Shown here in pieces: positions 47,701 to 59,700 of a stretch of DNA of 64,000 bases (its first letter is position 1; each line of letters starts with the position of its first letter). The DNA is taken from the NCBI GenBank assembly GCA_036571765.1, contig BROE01000022.1, positions 18,363,404-18,427,403 on the forward strand. The letters are read 5' to 3'. The position numbers were made by a program, and so were the translations under genes. Under the pieces are notes generated by a model, which saw nothing but the letters and a program-made list of their open reading frames with translations, had not been told where the DNA came from and did no database searches. This stretch comes from Plecoglossus altivelis. Its lineage: Eukaryota; Chordata; Actinopteri; Osmeriformes; Plecoglossidae.

Positions 47701-50700
47701 CTGATGACCATTGTATGGTCTAGCAAATCCTTCCCTTCCTCTCTCACCGCCTCCCTCCCCCTCCACCTCCTCCCCTCTCCCCTGCCCCTCTCCCCCTCCC
47801 CCTGTCCTCACCCTTCCCTCACTCTGCCCTCCCCCTGACCCCTCCTACCCCTCTCCTCCCCTCCCTCCTTCCCTCCAACCCTCTCCTGCCTCTCTACACC
47901 CTCTGCCTCCTACCTCCTCCCTACCCCTCTCCTTCTTTCTCACTACCCCTCTCCCCTTTCTCCTCCTCGCCCCTCCTCCTCCTCCTCCCTACCCTCCTCC
48001 TCTACTCCTCCCCCCATCCCTTCCCTGCTCACCTCTCCTTCATACCCTCTCCATCATTCATTTACATCTCTCCCTCACCCTCCCTCCTACCCACCTACTA
48101 TCCCCTCCCTCTCAGCTCCACCCCACCTCTCTCCCTCCCTCCCTCCCTCCCCCCTCCCGTCCACTCCCTCCTTCCTCCTCACCTCGCCATCCTCCCCTCC
48201 CTGCCACCCACCTCTTCTCTCTCAGCCAGAACACATCATCGAACCCTTCATTCTCCCCTTAACTCTCCTTCCCTACGCCGTACCTCCCCTGCTGTCCCTG
48301 CAGCCTACCCCACCTGCAGGGGGAGCTACTTCACCTGCCCCAGCGGACGCTGTATCCACCAGGTCTGGCTTTGCGATGGCGAGGATGACTGCGAGGACAA
48401 CGCAGATGAAAAAGGCTGTGGTACGGATCCGTCTGACTGTCTGGAAGCTTCCCTGCCCCCGGGAACAAAGTCTGTGCTTCCCAGAACTGCTCCCTCCTCA
48501 GGCAGAGCAGGGCCCAGCTGCCGGGACGAAACCTACGGCTGTCGTAGCATAGCTTCTCTTTACTGAGGGAGAGACGCAGCTCTGTGTGAACCTGGTTCAC
48601 CTCCAGTCTCCATGGTTGGTCGGGGTTAGCCAGGCGCAATTCTTGTGCCCCTTTAAGTGTGTTATTCAAATGCCTCTTTGTGGCACAAGATTGTTCAGGC
48701 CTCCAAAGGGCTTTTGAATTCCTCCACGCTGCTGTGAAGAGTGTGTGTTTTTAGAAGATGGGCTGTAGAAGCTCTCACTACTCCCATGTGACCCTCTCAA
48801 AGCTCAGCCCCCCCTGGAGATTTAAAGGGATCGTCCCCCCCCCCTACAGACAATGAAGTCTGAGTTGCCCTGCCCTTGAGTTCAGCTAAACATTCCTCTG
48901 GAGATAAGGCTGCTTGTCCCTACGGCATACCTCACACATTGTGTCTGCTTGGTCAAACCCTCTATTGTGACATGTGTCAAACTTCTTTTTGAGGGGAATT
49001 CTCTTATTGCGTTCTCTGGTTCTGCTTTCGGGGCCAAAGACGCTGAATGCAGCTCTCCCTCCTGCTGTGCGTAGATAATGTTCCACGGGAGTGCTACCCT
49101 GGAGAGTGGTCGTGCCCGTCGTCAGGGCTGTGCATCCCCATCGAGCAACTGTGTGACGGGGTGAACCACTGTCCTGGGGGGGACGACGAAACCAACACCA
49201 CCGCCGGACGCAACTGCAGTCAGTAACACACACACATACACACATACACACACACATACACATACACACACACTCACACAAACACACACACTCACACACA
49301 CACACACACACACAAACACACACACTCACACACACACACACAAACACACACACTCACACATACACACACACATTCACACTCGCACATACACACACTCACA
49401 CATACACACACACAGACACACACACACACACTCACTCACACACACTCACATACACACACTCACAAACACACACACACACACACTTACACACGCACACTCA
49501 CACATATACACACACAGACACACAGACAGACACACAGACAGACACACAGACACACACACAGATACACACACAGACACACACTCACAAGCACATGTACGCA
49601 TGTAACCACATAGAATTAAATTGTGTTAATTTAAACGGAACTTGGGCTGTGGTTAGGACCATTTTCCCTTGTTGCTATCGGTGACGGTGCTGTGTGTGTG
49701 TTTGTGTGTTACGGTGCTGTGTGTGTGTGATGGTGCTGTGTGTGTGTTTGTGTGTGACGGTGCTGTGCGTGTGTGACGGTGCTGTGTGTGTGTGATGGTG
49801 CTGTATGTGTGGTGCTGTGTGTGTATGTGATGGTGCTGTGTGTGTGACGGTGCTGTGTGTGTGACGGTGCTGTGTGTTTGACGGTGCTGTGTGTGTGACG
49901 GTGCTGTGTGTGTATGCCGGTGCTGTGTGTGTGTGTGTGTGACGGTTAGGCATCTGGAGGTGTCCTTCTCTGAGCTGCGAGCATCGCTGCCACGCCTCCC
50001 CAGAGGGCGGGGCCTGCTCCTGTCCGTCAGGATACGTCGTCAACAGCAACAACAGCCGGTCCTGCATTGGTAAATACACATTTATGTTTTGTTCATTTAG
50101 GCAACATGATGTATGAATAATGCATGTTGACAGTACATTGGAAGACCATAGGATAAATAGGGTGCAGATCTGCAGTATTTCGGTGGTCAGAGACAAGGAA
50201 TTGTTAATATTTCAGCAGCCACACAAAAGCCACGTACATATCACACACTTTTCACTCAAACCCAGTGACACAAACTGACATCATACTTTTCAAGAAGCGA
50301 AAAAGCCAGAGACATAATTCTGTCGACAGAACTCAAAATCTTAATTCAGATGACTATAATATGGTGAAGTTCTGAAAACACAAACACTCTTACATGATAC
50401 AATAGAGCTCAGCTATCCTTTCATACTTAGTGGGGAAATAAACAGGAGATGTATTATTCTAAAACATGTATTATTCTAAATCATGTTTCCGTCGTGATTG
50501 TGTCCTCCAGACTTTAACGACTGCACCATGTGGGGCGTGTGTGACCAGCTGTGTGAGGACCGGATAGGAAGCCACCACTGTAGCTGCAGAGAGGGATATG
50601 TACTGGAGCAGCATCGATACTGTCGAGCCAACACCTCCTGTGAGCCACCTACTCTCTGTCTCCCTCCTGGTCTCTCTCTCGGTCTCTCTCTCGGTCTCTC

Positions 50701-50718
50701 TCTCAGTCTCTCTCTCGG

Positions 50719-50749
<31 letters not shown>

Positions 50750-50752
50750 TGG

Positions 50753-50789
<37 letters not shown>

Positions 50790-53700
50790 GTCTCTCTCTT
50801 TGTCTCTCTCTCTGTCTCTTTCTTTGTCTCTCTCGGTCTCTCTCTCTGTCTCTCTGTCTCTCTCTTTGTCTCTTTGTCTCTCTCTTTGTCTCTCTGTCTC
50901 TCTCTTTGTCGCTTTCTCTTTCTCTCTCTGTCTCTCTCTCGGTCTCTCTTTCTGTCTCTCTCTCACTCTCTCTGTCTCTCCCTCTTTCTCTCTCTCTCTC
51001 TCCCTCTCTCTGTCTCTGTCTCTCTCGCTGTCTATGTCTCTCTGTCTCTCTGTGTCTCTTTCTCTGTCTCTCTCTCTCTGTCTGGTCGAGCTGCGTTACA
51101 ATCCGGCGTCCAGCTTGCAGCTAGGCTCCAGCTTGCAGCAGGCCCCTCAGCCCTGCCATGTGCCCAGCCAGGCTCCCTTCAGCCCTGCCATGTGCCCAGC
51201 CAGGCTCCCCTCAGCCCTGCCATGTGCCCCTGTCTGTCAGCCCCTCTGGCTGTCCTGTGCTGCTTTCTGGTGCATCGTTGCACACTGAATGTTGTTTTAG
51301 TTTAGCAGCCGTTTGCCTCTGTGGAGCAGAGAATGGCTGTTGACCGAGAGACAAGAGACCACTCTGTCTTTGAGCCTGCAGCCAGGGGGGAGTGCTTGCT
51401 GGGGGGGCAGAGCTACGTGTCTCCTCTGGATAGGATCCAACCCTTCTATTTAGGAGAATAAAGAAACCAAACTCATTTGCATGTGTCAAGCTGGAGAATG
51501 AACCGAACGAAACGTAATATGAACATGCTAATAAAGAGATATATGTCATGTGAATGAAGGTGTTCTTTCCTATTGCAGCCACCGCTCCCTCTCTTGTCTT
51601 CTCTAACGGCCGGGACCTGATGATAGGAGACGTCCACGGTCACAGCCTGCGCACTCTGGTCCACTCCCAGAACAGAGGGGCGGCCGTGGGGGTGGACTAC
51701 CACTTCCTCCTCAGACGGGTCTTCTGGACGGATACCATTCAGAACAAGGTAGCACAAAACACCGACTTTTCATCCAATCCCCATTATCGATGCATTCCCC
51801 ATGAAGCCATCAGAGCTGTATTTCTAATAGCCTTACAGTCCAGAGGATAAATAGCTTATCGTTTGGGGGAAACGCTTTGCTTGAACGGGAACTTGCCCTG
51901 GCAGTAGGAATTCTTCGACAGATCTCTGGAGATGCTGGCGCCGGTGATACAGTAATAAAGTGGGAGCTGTTGTCTCTCCTGAGACCAGCGAGGGGAAGTA
52001 GACCTGGAGTGAAATCCTAACATCCCTATCTTGAAAACGACCTGATATACTGCGTCTGATGTTCACATACCGCTGTGGCGGTTCCTGTAACTGGATCAGG
52101 TTCAAAGTAATCACGCTGTATTTGTTTTCAGCAAGGCCACTCTTTTAAAAGCCAACCGTTCGCATTCTTAGGCCAGCTTCTATGGCTTCGCTCCGTGCGT
52201 CTCCCTACTTCCACGGAGTTCGAACCTAGACCCTGAAGCTTAAACACAGGGACAAGGAGGGAGCCTGGTATCTGTGTATCCCAGCCACCTGCGGGTCGGC
52301 ACCACAGACAGGGCATGTGAATGTGCCTGAGAGGTCAAACTAGCAGGCTGCTTTCACATCTTCAGTTTCTCTTTAAACAGGTCAGTTGAAAATCCTGCTT
52401 TCCAGTCGTCTGGATCTCATTTCCAGACAGCCAGTCCCGTAAAGAGCAGCTTTTCCACTTTACATGCTCTTTGCCAAGGTTTCCTGCCTAGAACTGCGTG
52501 TTTCTATTTGAAGACGGGGGGGGGGGGGGGGGGGTAGCAGTTTCAAAGTGCTACCTGCTACACAAAAATAGAATTGAACAAATGAAATGGCCAATAGTTT
52601 AACTACAGTAAACATCAGCAGCTTGCTCCTAGCGTATCGCGTGGCTACTGTACCATAGTAGAGTTCTTCCATGTATTGACTTGTTGTTTTCATGCAGTTC
52701 CGGAAACTGTAGCTAAACACCGAAGGCCTAATGTCCTTCCTGACGACAAAACTCTCTTTTGTGGGCAGGTGTTTTCAGTGGATATGGACGGTTCCAATCC
52801 TCAGGTGGTTTTAAACGTGTCGGTAGACTACCCTGAGAACCTGGCGGTGGACTGGGTGAACAGTAAACTGTACGTGGTGGAAGCCAGCGTCAACAGGATC
52901 GACATGGTGGACTTTGACGGGAACAACCGGGTCACGTTGATGGCAGAGAACCTGGGGAATCCCAGAGGCTTGGCTGTGGACCCCACAGTGGGGTGAGAAC
53001 ATCCCCCTATCCTCCTGCTCCATCCGGTCACCCATCCATACATCCTCTCCTCCCCTCTCTCTCTGTCTGTCGTGCTTGATCGGCAGGGAATAATAAGAGT
53101 GTGTGTGTCCAAGAGATTAGTTGATTGTCCCGGGGTGGGGGTGGGGGGGTGCGTGGGGGTGGGGGGGATTAGCCAGGAGCAATAAAAGTGATGACCCTCG
53201 TTGTAATCCAATAGTACAGTTCAAGAAGATAGGATGGACCACAGGTGGCCCCAGGTAGATTGAGAAGTGACAATGAAAGTGCAGTTTACGTGCTGAAATG
53301 GGATTTCGAGTGATTGACTGTATCCCTAAACTAGGGACAAAGGCACTGTCATTTGAGCTCTTCTTGAATTAAAAACAGACATCCTGTCTCCAATTTTAAC
53401 CTCTCTCAGATAGTGGATGACTCTCCTGGAAGAGCATGTCACACATCCCATAGATGCTAGCTAGCATGCTAGCAGGCTAACCTTGTGTCTCTGTCACGTA
53501 TCCTGTAGATGCTTGCTAGTTAGCAGGCTAATCCCGTGTGTCTGTATCCTGTAGATGCTAGCTAGCTAGCAGGCTAACCTTGTGTCTCTGTCACGTATCC
53601 TGTAGATGCTTGCTAGTTAGCAGGCTAATCCCGTGTGTCTGTGTCATGTATCCTGTAGATGCTAGCTAGCATGCTAGCAGGCTAACCCTGTGTGTCTGTG

Positions 53701-56700
53701 TCAAGTATCCTGCAAATGCTAGCCAGCTAGCAGGCTAACCCTGCGTGTCTGTGTCACGTATCCTGTAGATGCTAGCATGTTAGCTGGCTAATCCTGTGTG
53801 TCTGTGTCCAGCTACATGTTCTTCTCTGACTGGGACTCTCTGAACGGAGAGCCGGGTCTGGAGCGAGCCTACATGGATGGCTCCAACCGCTACGGCATCA
53901 TCAGAACCAAACTTGGCTGGCCAGCCGGGATCACCCTGGACCTGGAGGCCCAGCGGGTCTACTGGGTGGACAGTCGTTACGACTACATCGAGACCACAAC
54001 CTACGACGGCCTTCACAGGTAACCACGGTTACGCACCGTTCTTCTTTTTGGCGGTGATCAGTGTTGCTGAGTTACGAAAACGGTCGTCTTGGTGTACCTT
54101 TTGACGTGCAGCTACGGAACAGCCATCTTGGCAGGATCTTAAACTGCTTGTTTGTGTCTGTTTCAGAAAAACGGTGGTTCACGGAGGAGCTGTCATCCCG
54201 CACCCCTTTGGCATCAGTCTGTTCGAACACACAGTTTACTACACTGACTGGACCAAGATGGCGGTGATGAAAGCGAACAAGTTCACCGACAGGAGCCCTC
54301 AGGTGCTGTACACAACGGCCCTGGCCCCGCATGGAGTGGCGGTCATTCACCAGCTCAAACAGCCATACGGTGAGCACCACAGCGCTCAGGCTTCCCTGAG
54401 AGGGTCTTCAGACAGTAGAACAGTCTCAATGCTCGACTCTCAGTTTCTGAGACCTTCTGCTTTGGTTTCGTTCCAGTGTCCAACCCGTGTGGCACAGACA
54501 GGGGTGGCTGTGAGCAGATCTGTGTCCTCAGTCACAGGAGTGACAACGGAGGCCTGGGTTACCGCTGCAAGTGTCGCATGGGCTACGACCTTCACGCAGA
54601 TGGCAAGAGATGTGTGGGTAAGAGACCTGTGCTGGACTGTGAGATGTCTCTCACGAGTGTCTAATTCTGAGTGTCTTTCCTTCGTGTCTCTCTTGCGTGT
54701 CTCCCCTGAGTGTCTCTCTTGCGTGTCTCTCTTGCGTGTCTCTCTTGCGTGTCTCTCTTGCGTGTCTCTCCTGAGTGTCTCTCTTGCGTGTCTCTGCTGA
54801 GTGTCTCTCCTGCGTGTCTCCCCTGAGTGTCTCTCCTGAGTGTCTCCCCTCAGTGTCTCTCCTGAGTGTCTCCCCTCAGTGTCTCCCCTGCGTGTCTCTG
54901 CTGAGTGTCTCTCGTGCGTGTCTCTCCTCAGTGTCTCCCCTCAGTGTCTCCCCTGAGTGTCTCTCCTGTGTGTCTCTCCTGAGTGTCTCCCCTCAGTGTC
55001 TCCCCTGAGTGTCTCTCCTGTGTGTCTCTCCACAGCTGTGCGTCAGTTCCTGCTCTTCTCCAGCCAGCTGGCTGTCCGAGGGATCCCCTTCAACCTGTCC
55101 TCCCAGGAGGACATCATCCTTCCCATCACTGGGACGCCGTCCTACTTTGTTGGGGTGGACTTCAGTGCCGATGACGACGCTATCTTCTTCTCAGACACGG
55201 CCAAAGACATCGTCTACAAGCAGAAAGTGGACGGCACAGGTGCGGACATGATGAGATGGGGTTTCCGATCGATGTTCATGAAGGTTGTTGAATTCACAAT
55301 CAAACGTGTGTTCAACCTTGTGCCTGCTGCTGGCTGATACCCCTCCTAACAGAGATCTGTGGCGTGTGATCCAGGGAGGGCTTACAGGGGGGAGGAAGGG
55401 GAGGGCTTGCAGGGAGAGGGAGAGGAGGGCTGGGGTGTAGTGGAGAGGGAGGCTTGCAGGGGGAGAAGGAGGCTTCGAGGGGAGGAAGTGTGATTGCGTG
55501 CAGGGGGAGAGGAAGAGGGCTGTGCAGGGGGAGGAGAGATAGGCTTGCAGAGGGGAGGAAGGAGAGGGCTTGCAGGGGGGAGGAAGGAGGCGGTACAAAG
55601 GGTGGAGGAAGCTGGGAGGGCTGGCAGGGGGGAGGGAGGAGGGCTAGCTAGGGGGGGCGGGGGTGGGTGGGGGGTGGTGGGGGCGGGGGGGGTGGGGGGG
55701 TGGGGGGGGGTGGGGGGGGGGGGGGGGTGGGGTGGTGGGGGCGGTGTGGGGGGGGGCGGGGGGGGGAGGGGGGCGGCGAGGGGGCGGGGGCGTGTTGGGG
55801 GGGGGGGTGTGGGGGGTGGGTGCGGGGGTGGGTGGGGGGGTGGAGGACGGGGGGACGAGGGGGGGCAATGTGAGAGAGTGTGTGAGAGAAAAAGAGAAAG
55901 AGAGGGGGAGGAAGGGGGAGGGCTACAGGAGGGAAGGAGCGCTTGCAGGGTGGAGGAAGGGAGGCTTGCAGGGAGGTGAAGGGAGGCTTAACAGGGGAGG
56001 AAAGGGGGGGGGGGGGGGGGGGGTGGCTTGCCAGGGTGTGAGGAAGGAGAGGCTTGCAGGGGGGAGGAAGGGGAGGGCTTGCAGGGGGGAGGAAGGGGAG
56101 GGCTTGCAGGGGCCTACTGGTACTTCGGGGGAGGGAGTACAGGGGGCATGGCTGACCGGGAAGTAATCACGTTACCCAGAGCAACGCCAGCAGATCACTG
56201 CCCCTAGAACAGCATATACCTAGTGGAGCAGGTCGCTGCAGTGCAACAGTTCAACAGGGTTCAGTATTTATCTTCCAATCCGCCAGTCCTGGAAAAGGAG
56301 TTATTGATGTGGTAATCCATGCAAGAACTAATTCTACCCTCACCCTAAAAATACATGAATAAATCTATGACCAAAAAGGTGGATAACTAAAGTCTGTTCA
56401 AGGACCGTGCCATGCTCTGTGGTGTTGTGTTAGGGGCCATGGTGTTACCTTGGCCCTTTGTCTGCAGTCAGGTCGACATGGGGCAAATACAAGCTGACAG
56501 CCTATTGACTCTGCTTATGTTTCTCCAACACAATATTTCTAGCGTAAGAGTGCGTGCTCGTGCCCTCCGCGTGCTCGCTCTACACTACTTCACGAGACAG
56601 GGAATGCGAGCTCAGGCAGACCGGAACAACGCGGTGATCAGCCGTGTTGGGGATTCTGAGCTTCCACCTGGATGATCGCGAAGAAACCTTGTACGAGCTA

Positions 56701-59700
56701 GCGAACACCAACACGTTGACGAGACAGGCATTCTCTGTTAATGAAAGTCCGACGAGAGTCCAGGCAGGGCTATACATTCATTATTAGTGAGTTCGCTTAC
56801 ATTGATACAACCCGGCACCACCGGTCCACGTTTGCCCATTCCTGTCTGCTCGGTAAACTCAGACAGTGTGGTGTTCCGACTTTTTGTCGATTAGGTAGTG
56901 TGTGGGTGGGTGGGTGGAGGGGGGGAGGAGCGGCTATGTTGTAAAGTCTTGTGTTGTTGTATCCACTCTATGCGTTTCTACTCTGTGTCTACCCTGCCAC
57001 ATGAGGACCCAGCTGTGCTCTTGAATGATTTAATATGAACTGAACTGAATTAGAAAGAAGATAGGAAATCTCTAGGAGACTTGAGACAGTAGGGACTCAG
57101 TGGGTGATAGAGCCCTGCTTTGTGGTTCAGGCAGATGCAGTTGTTGTGTCGCTGACAGGTCTGAGGTCACTCTGTCACTAGCCAACACTTTTAAACCGTG
57201 AATCCTGCCAGAAGTCAGGCCAGCGTTCCGGTGCCCAGGTCAGGACACGGAACGAACCCAGAAAGAGCGTTAGCGCGCCTGAGAGAACCTCGCTTTCATC
57301 CACGATCGCTTCTGGGTCGCTTCTAGGAACAGAAAACAACATTATCACATGGACCACTTGTGTCTGCTCACACCTTCCACAATGCCAGCGCTGCGCACCC
57401 ATTCATAAAGTGTTCACGCTTTAACACAGCAGCTGCTACAAGACTCTTTATTTGGTGCTAGCCGAGGTTATTTCCAATAGCTTCAAAGCCACATGGTTTC
57501 TGTGTCGCCAGCCTAGATTAGTTCAGCATGAAGGGTGGTATTGTCGTCAGCGCTAAGAATTTGGCTTAAACGTAAAAGCCCAGTGGAGTTCTCCAATAAA
57601 GAGTCTATATTCCACAATCCCAATGCAAGATGTGTAACATTTGTGCGTCTGCCAGGGACCTTTTTGTTATAAAAAATGTCTACAATCACAATACTTGACC
57701 ATGATGGTTTTCTTTAGGTTTTGTCGGTTGCTGAGTGTCTTTTCTGTGGCAGGTATATTTTCTGGACAGACTGGTACCGTCCGGCCAAGATCATGAGGGC
57801 CTGGTGCGATGGCTCTCACGCCTTGTCCATCGTAAACACCACTCTTGGCTGGCCTAACGGCCTGGCTATCGACTGGAGGTAAGCCAACCTGGAGCACTGG
57901 CCCTACCATGATGCCTCACAATACTCTGCTCATCCTCGTCCAGCGATCCTTCGTTTGCAGAGCAAAATGAAGCAGTGAATGTCTGGAAAAAAACAAATGT
58001 TTTGGGCCGACTAGCTCGGACTAAGTTTTAACACCGTGGACCGACATCATGTCGTCCAACACCTGATTAAACGTCTTATGTCCAGCTGTAATCTGTCCAC
58101 GGACAGAACATTTGTTCCACTGGGTTTAAATGTCGCCTCCCTGTCCTGTTTCAACCTCCCTCCAGCTCGATGCGCCTGTATTGGGTGGACGCTTTCTTCG
58201 ACAAGATCGAACACAGCAACTTTGACGGGCAGAATCGACTGTCGCTAGACCGCATCACCCAGATCTCTCATCCTTTTGGACTCACCATCTTTGGGGGTAA
58301 TTGAGTCTTACTTTCCTGGTAATCAGTTCACAAAGCAGAAACAACAATCGTAGCTGTTTGATTGTGACTAACAACAAGTGACTTGGAGACATTTTACTTA
58401 TGTATGAATAGGAACATTTGGTGCCAGAGAAATAAAGCTATGTCAGTCCCAAGAATTTAATTAGAGATTTGATTGATGATACTTTCAGAGTGTAATTACT
58501 GAGGAATCTTAACCATGAGATGTCTGGGGATGATGGGAGATGAAGTGGGCCGAGTCAGGGGTTGTGCTCAGGTATTCGCTGCCTGTCTTTCACAGCAGTC
58601 TTGCTCTGCTTACTCAGGCTACGCATACTTCACTGACTGGCGCCTGGGTGGCATCGTTCGAGTCCGCAAGACCGACGGTGGGGAGATGGTGATCATCCGC
58701 AGAGGAATCAGCCACATCATGCATGTCAAGTCTTTCAACTCCTACTCCCAGACAGGTGAGCTACTTTCCTGGNNNNNNNNNNNNNNNNNNNNNNNNNNNN
58801 NNNNNNNNNNNNNNNNNNNNNNNNNNNNNNNNNNNNNNNNNNNNNNNNGAGATGTCTGGGGATGATGGGAGATGAAGTGGGGCCGAGTCCAGGGGTTGTG
58901 CTCAGGTAATTCCCGCTGCCTGTCTTTCACAGCGTCTTGCTCTCGCTTGACTCAGGCTAGCGCATAACTTCATGACTGGCGCTGGGTGGCATCGTTCGAG
59001 TCCGCAAGACCGACGGTGGAAGAAAGAGAGATGGTGATATACCGCAAGGAATCAGCCACATCATGCATGTCAAGTCTTTCAACTCCTACTCCCAGACAGG
59101 TGAGCTACTTTCCTGGCTGCTTACTCACGTCCTGAAGCCCCTGCTTGTCTGTCACTCGCAGTATAATCATACCCACTCTCTCCTACTCTCTCCCCCTCCC
59201 TCCGTTCTACATGGGTATCATATTAGCATGACTAACTCCATTACTCCCCCTGCTACCCCTCTACTACTTCTCTCGTCCTACTCTCTGTCCTATGCCTGCC
59301 TACCCCTCTACCCCGTCTACCCCCGTTGTGATCCGTTCTCGGCGCGCGCAGTCTCAGATGGTCAGTGTAGGAACCCTGCTCTCCCTAGTGCTACCTCTAC
59401 TAGTCCGTTCTCCACCCCTGCCTCCGGCCCTCTAACCGTACAATCTCTCCCCGTCCGTATCCTACATCTGGGTGATGTGTTAGCGATGGTCGTGACGAGG
59501 TCGGTGTGTTGATGAGTCATATATTACCCCGTCCCTCCCTCCCTCCCCCTTTTCTCAGGTTCCAACCTATGCAACAGGGAAGTCAACCCCAACGGAGACT
59601 GCAGCCACTTCTGCTTCCCGGCTCCGGACTCCCAGCGCGTGTGCGGCTGCCCGTACGGCATGAAGCTGGGGCCCAACCAGCAGGCGTGTGTGGACGACCC

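Noticed and set aside
50498..51305. Long Leu/Ser frames continuing from an lrp2 EGF exon
   Set aside because: Read-through of donor at 50639 into a (CT)n repeat; the family protein continues instead at 51579.
55494..56166. Gly/Arg-rich frames
   Set aside because: G-rich tandem repeat with doubtful base accuracy; no conserved protein feature.
58849..59116. Extra lrp2 exon from genuine gene duplication
   Set aside because: Differences are mostly single-base indels that break the frame next to an N gap, which fits an assembly error.
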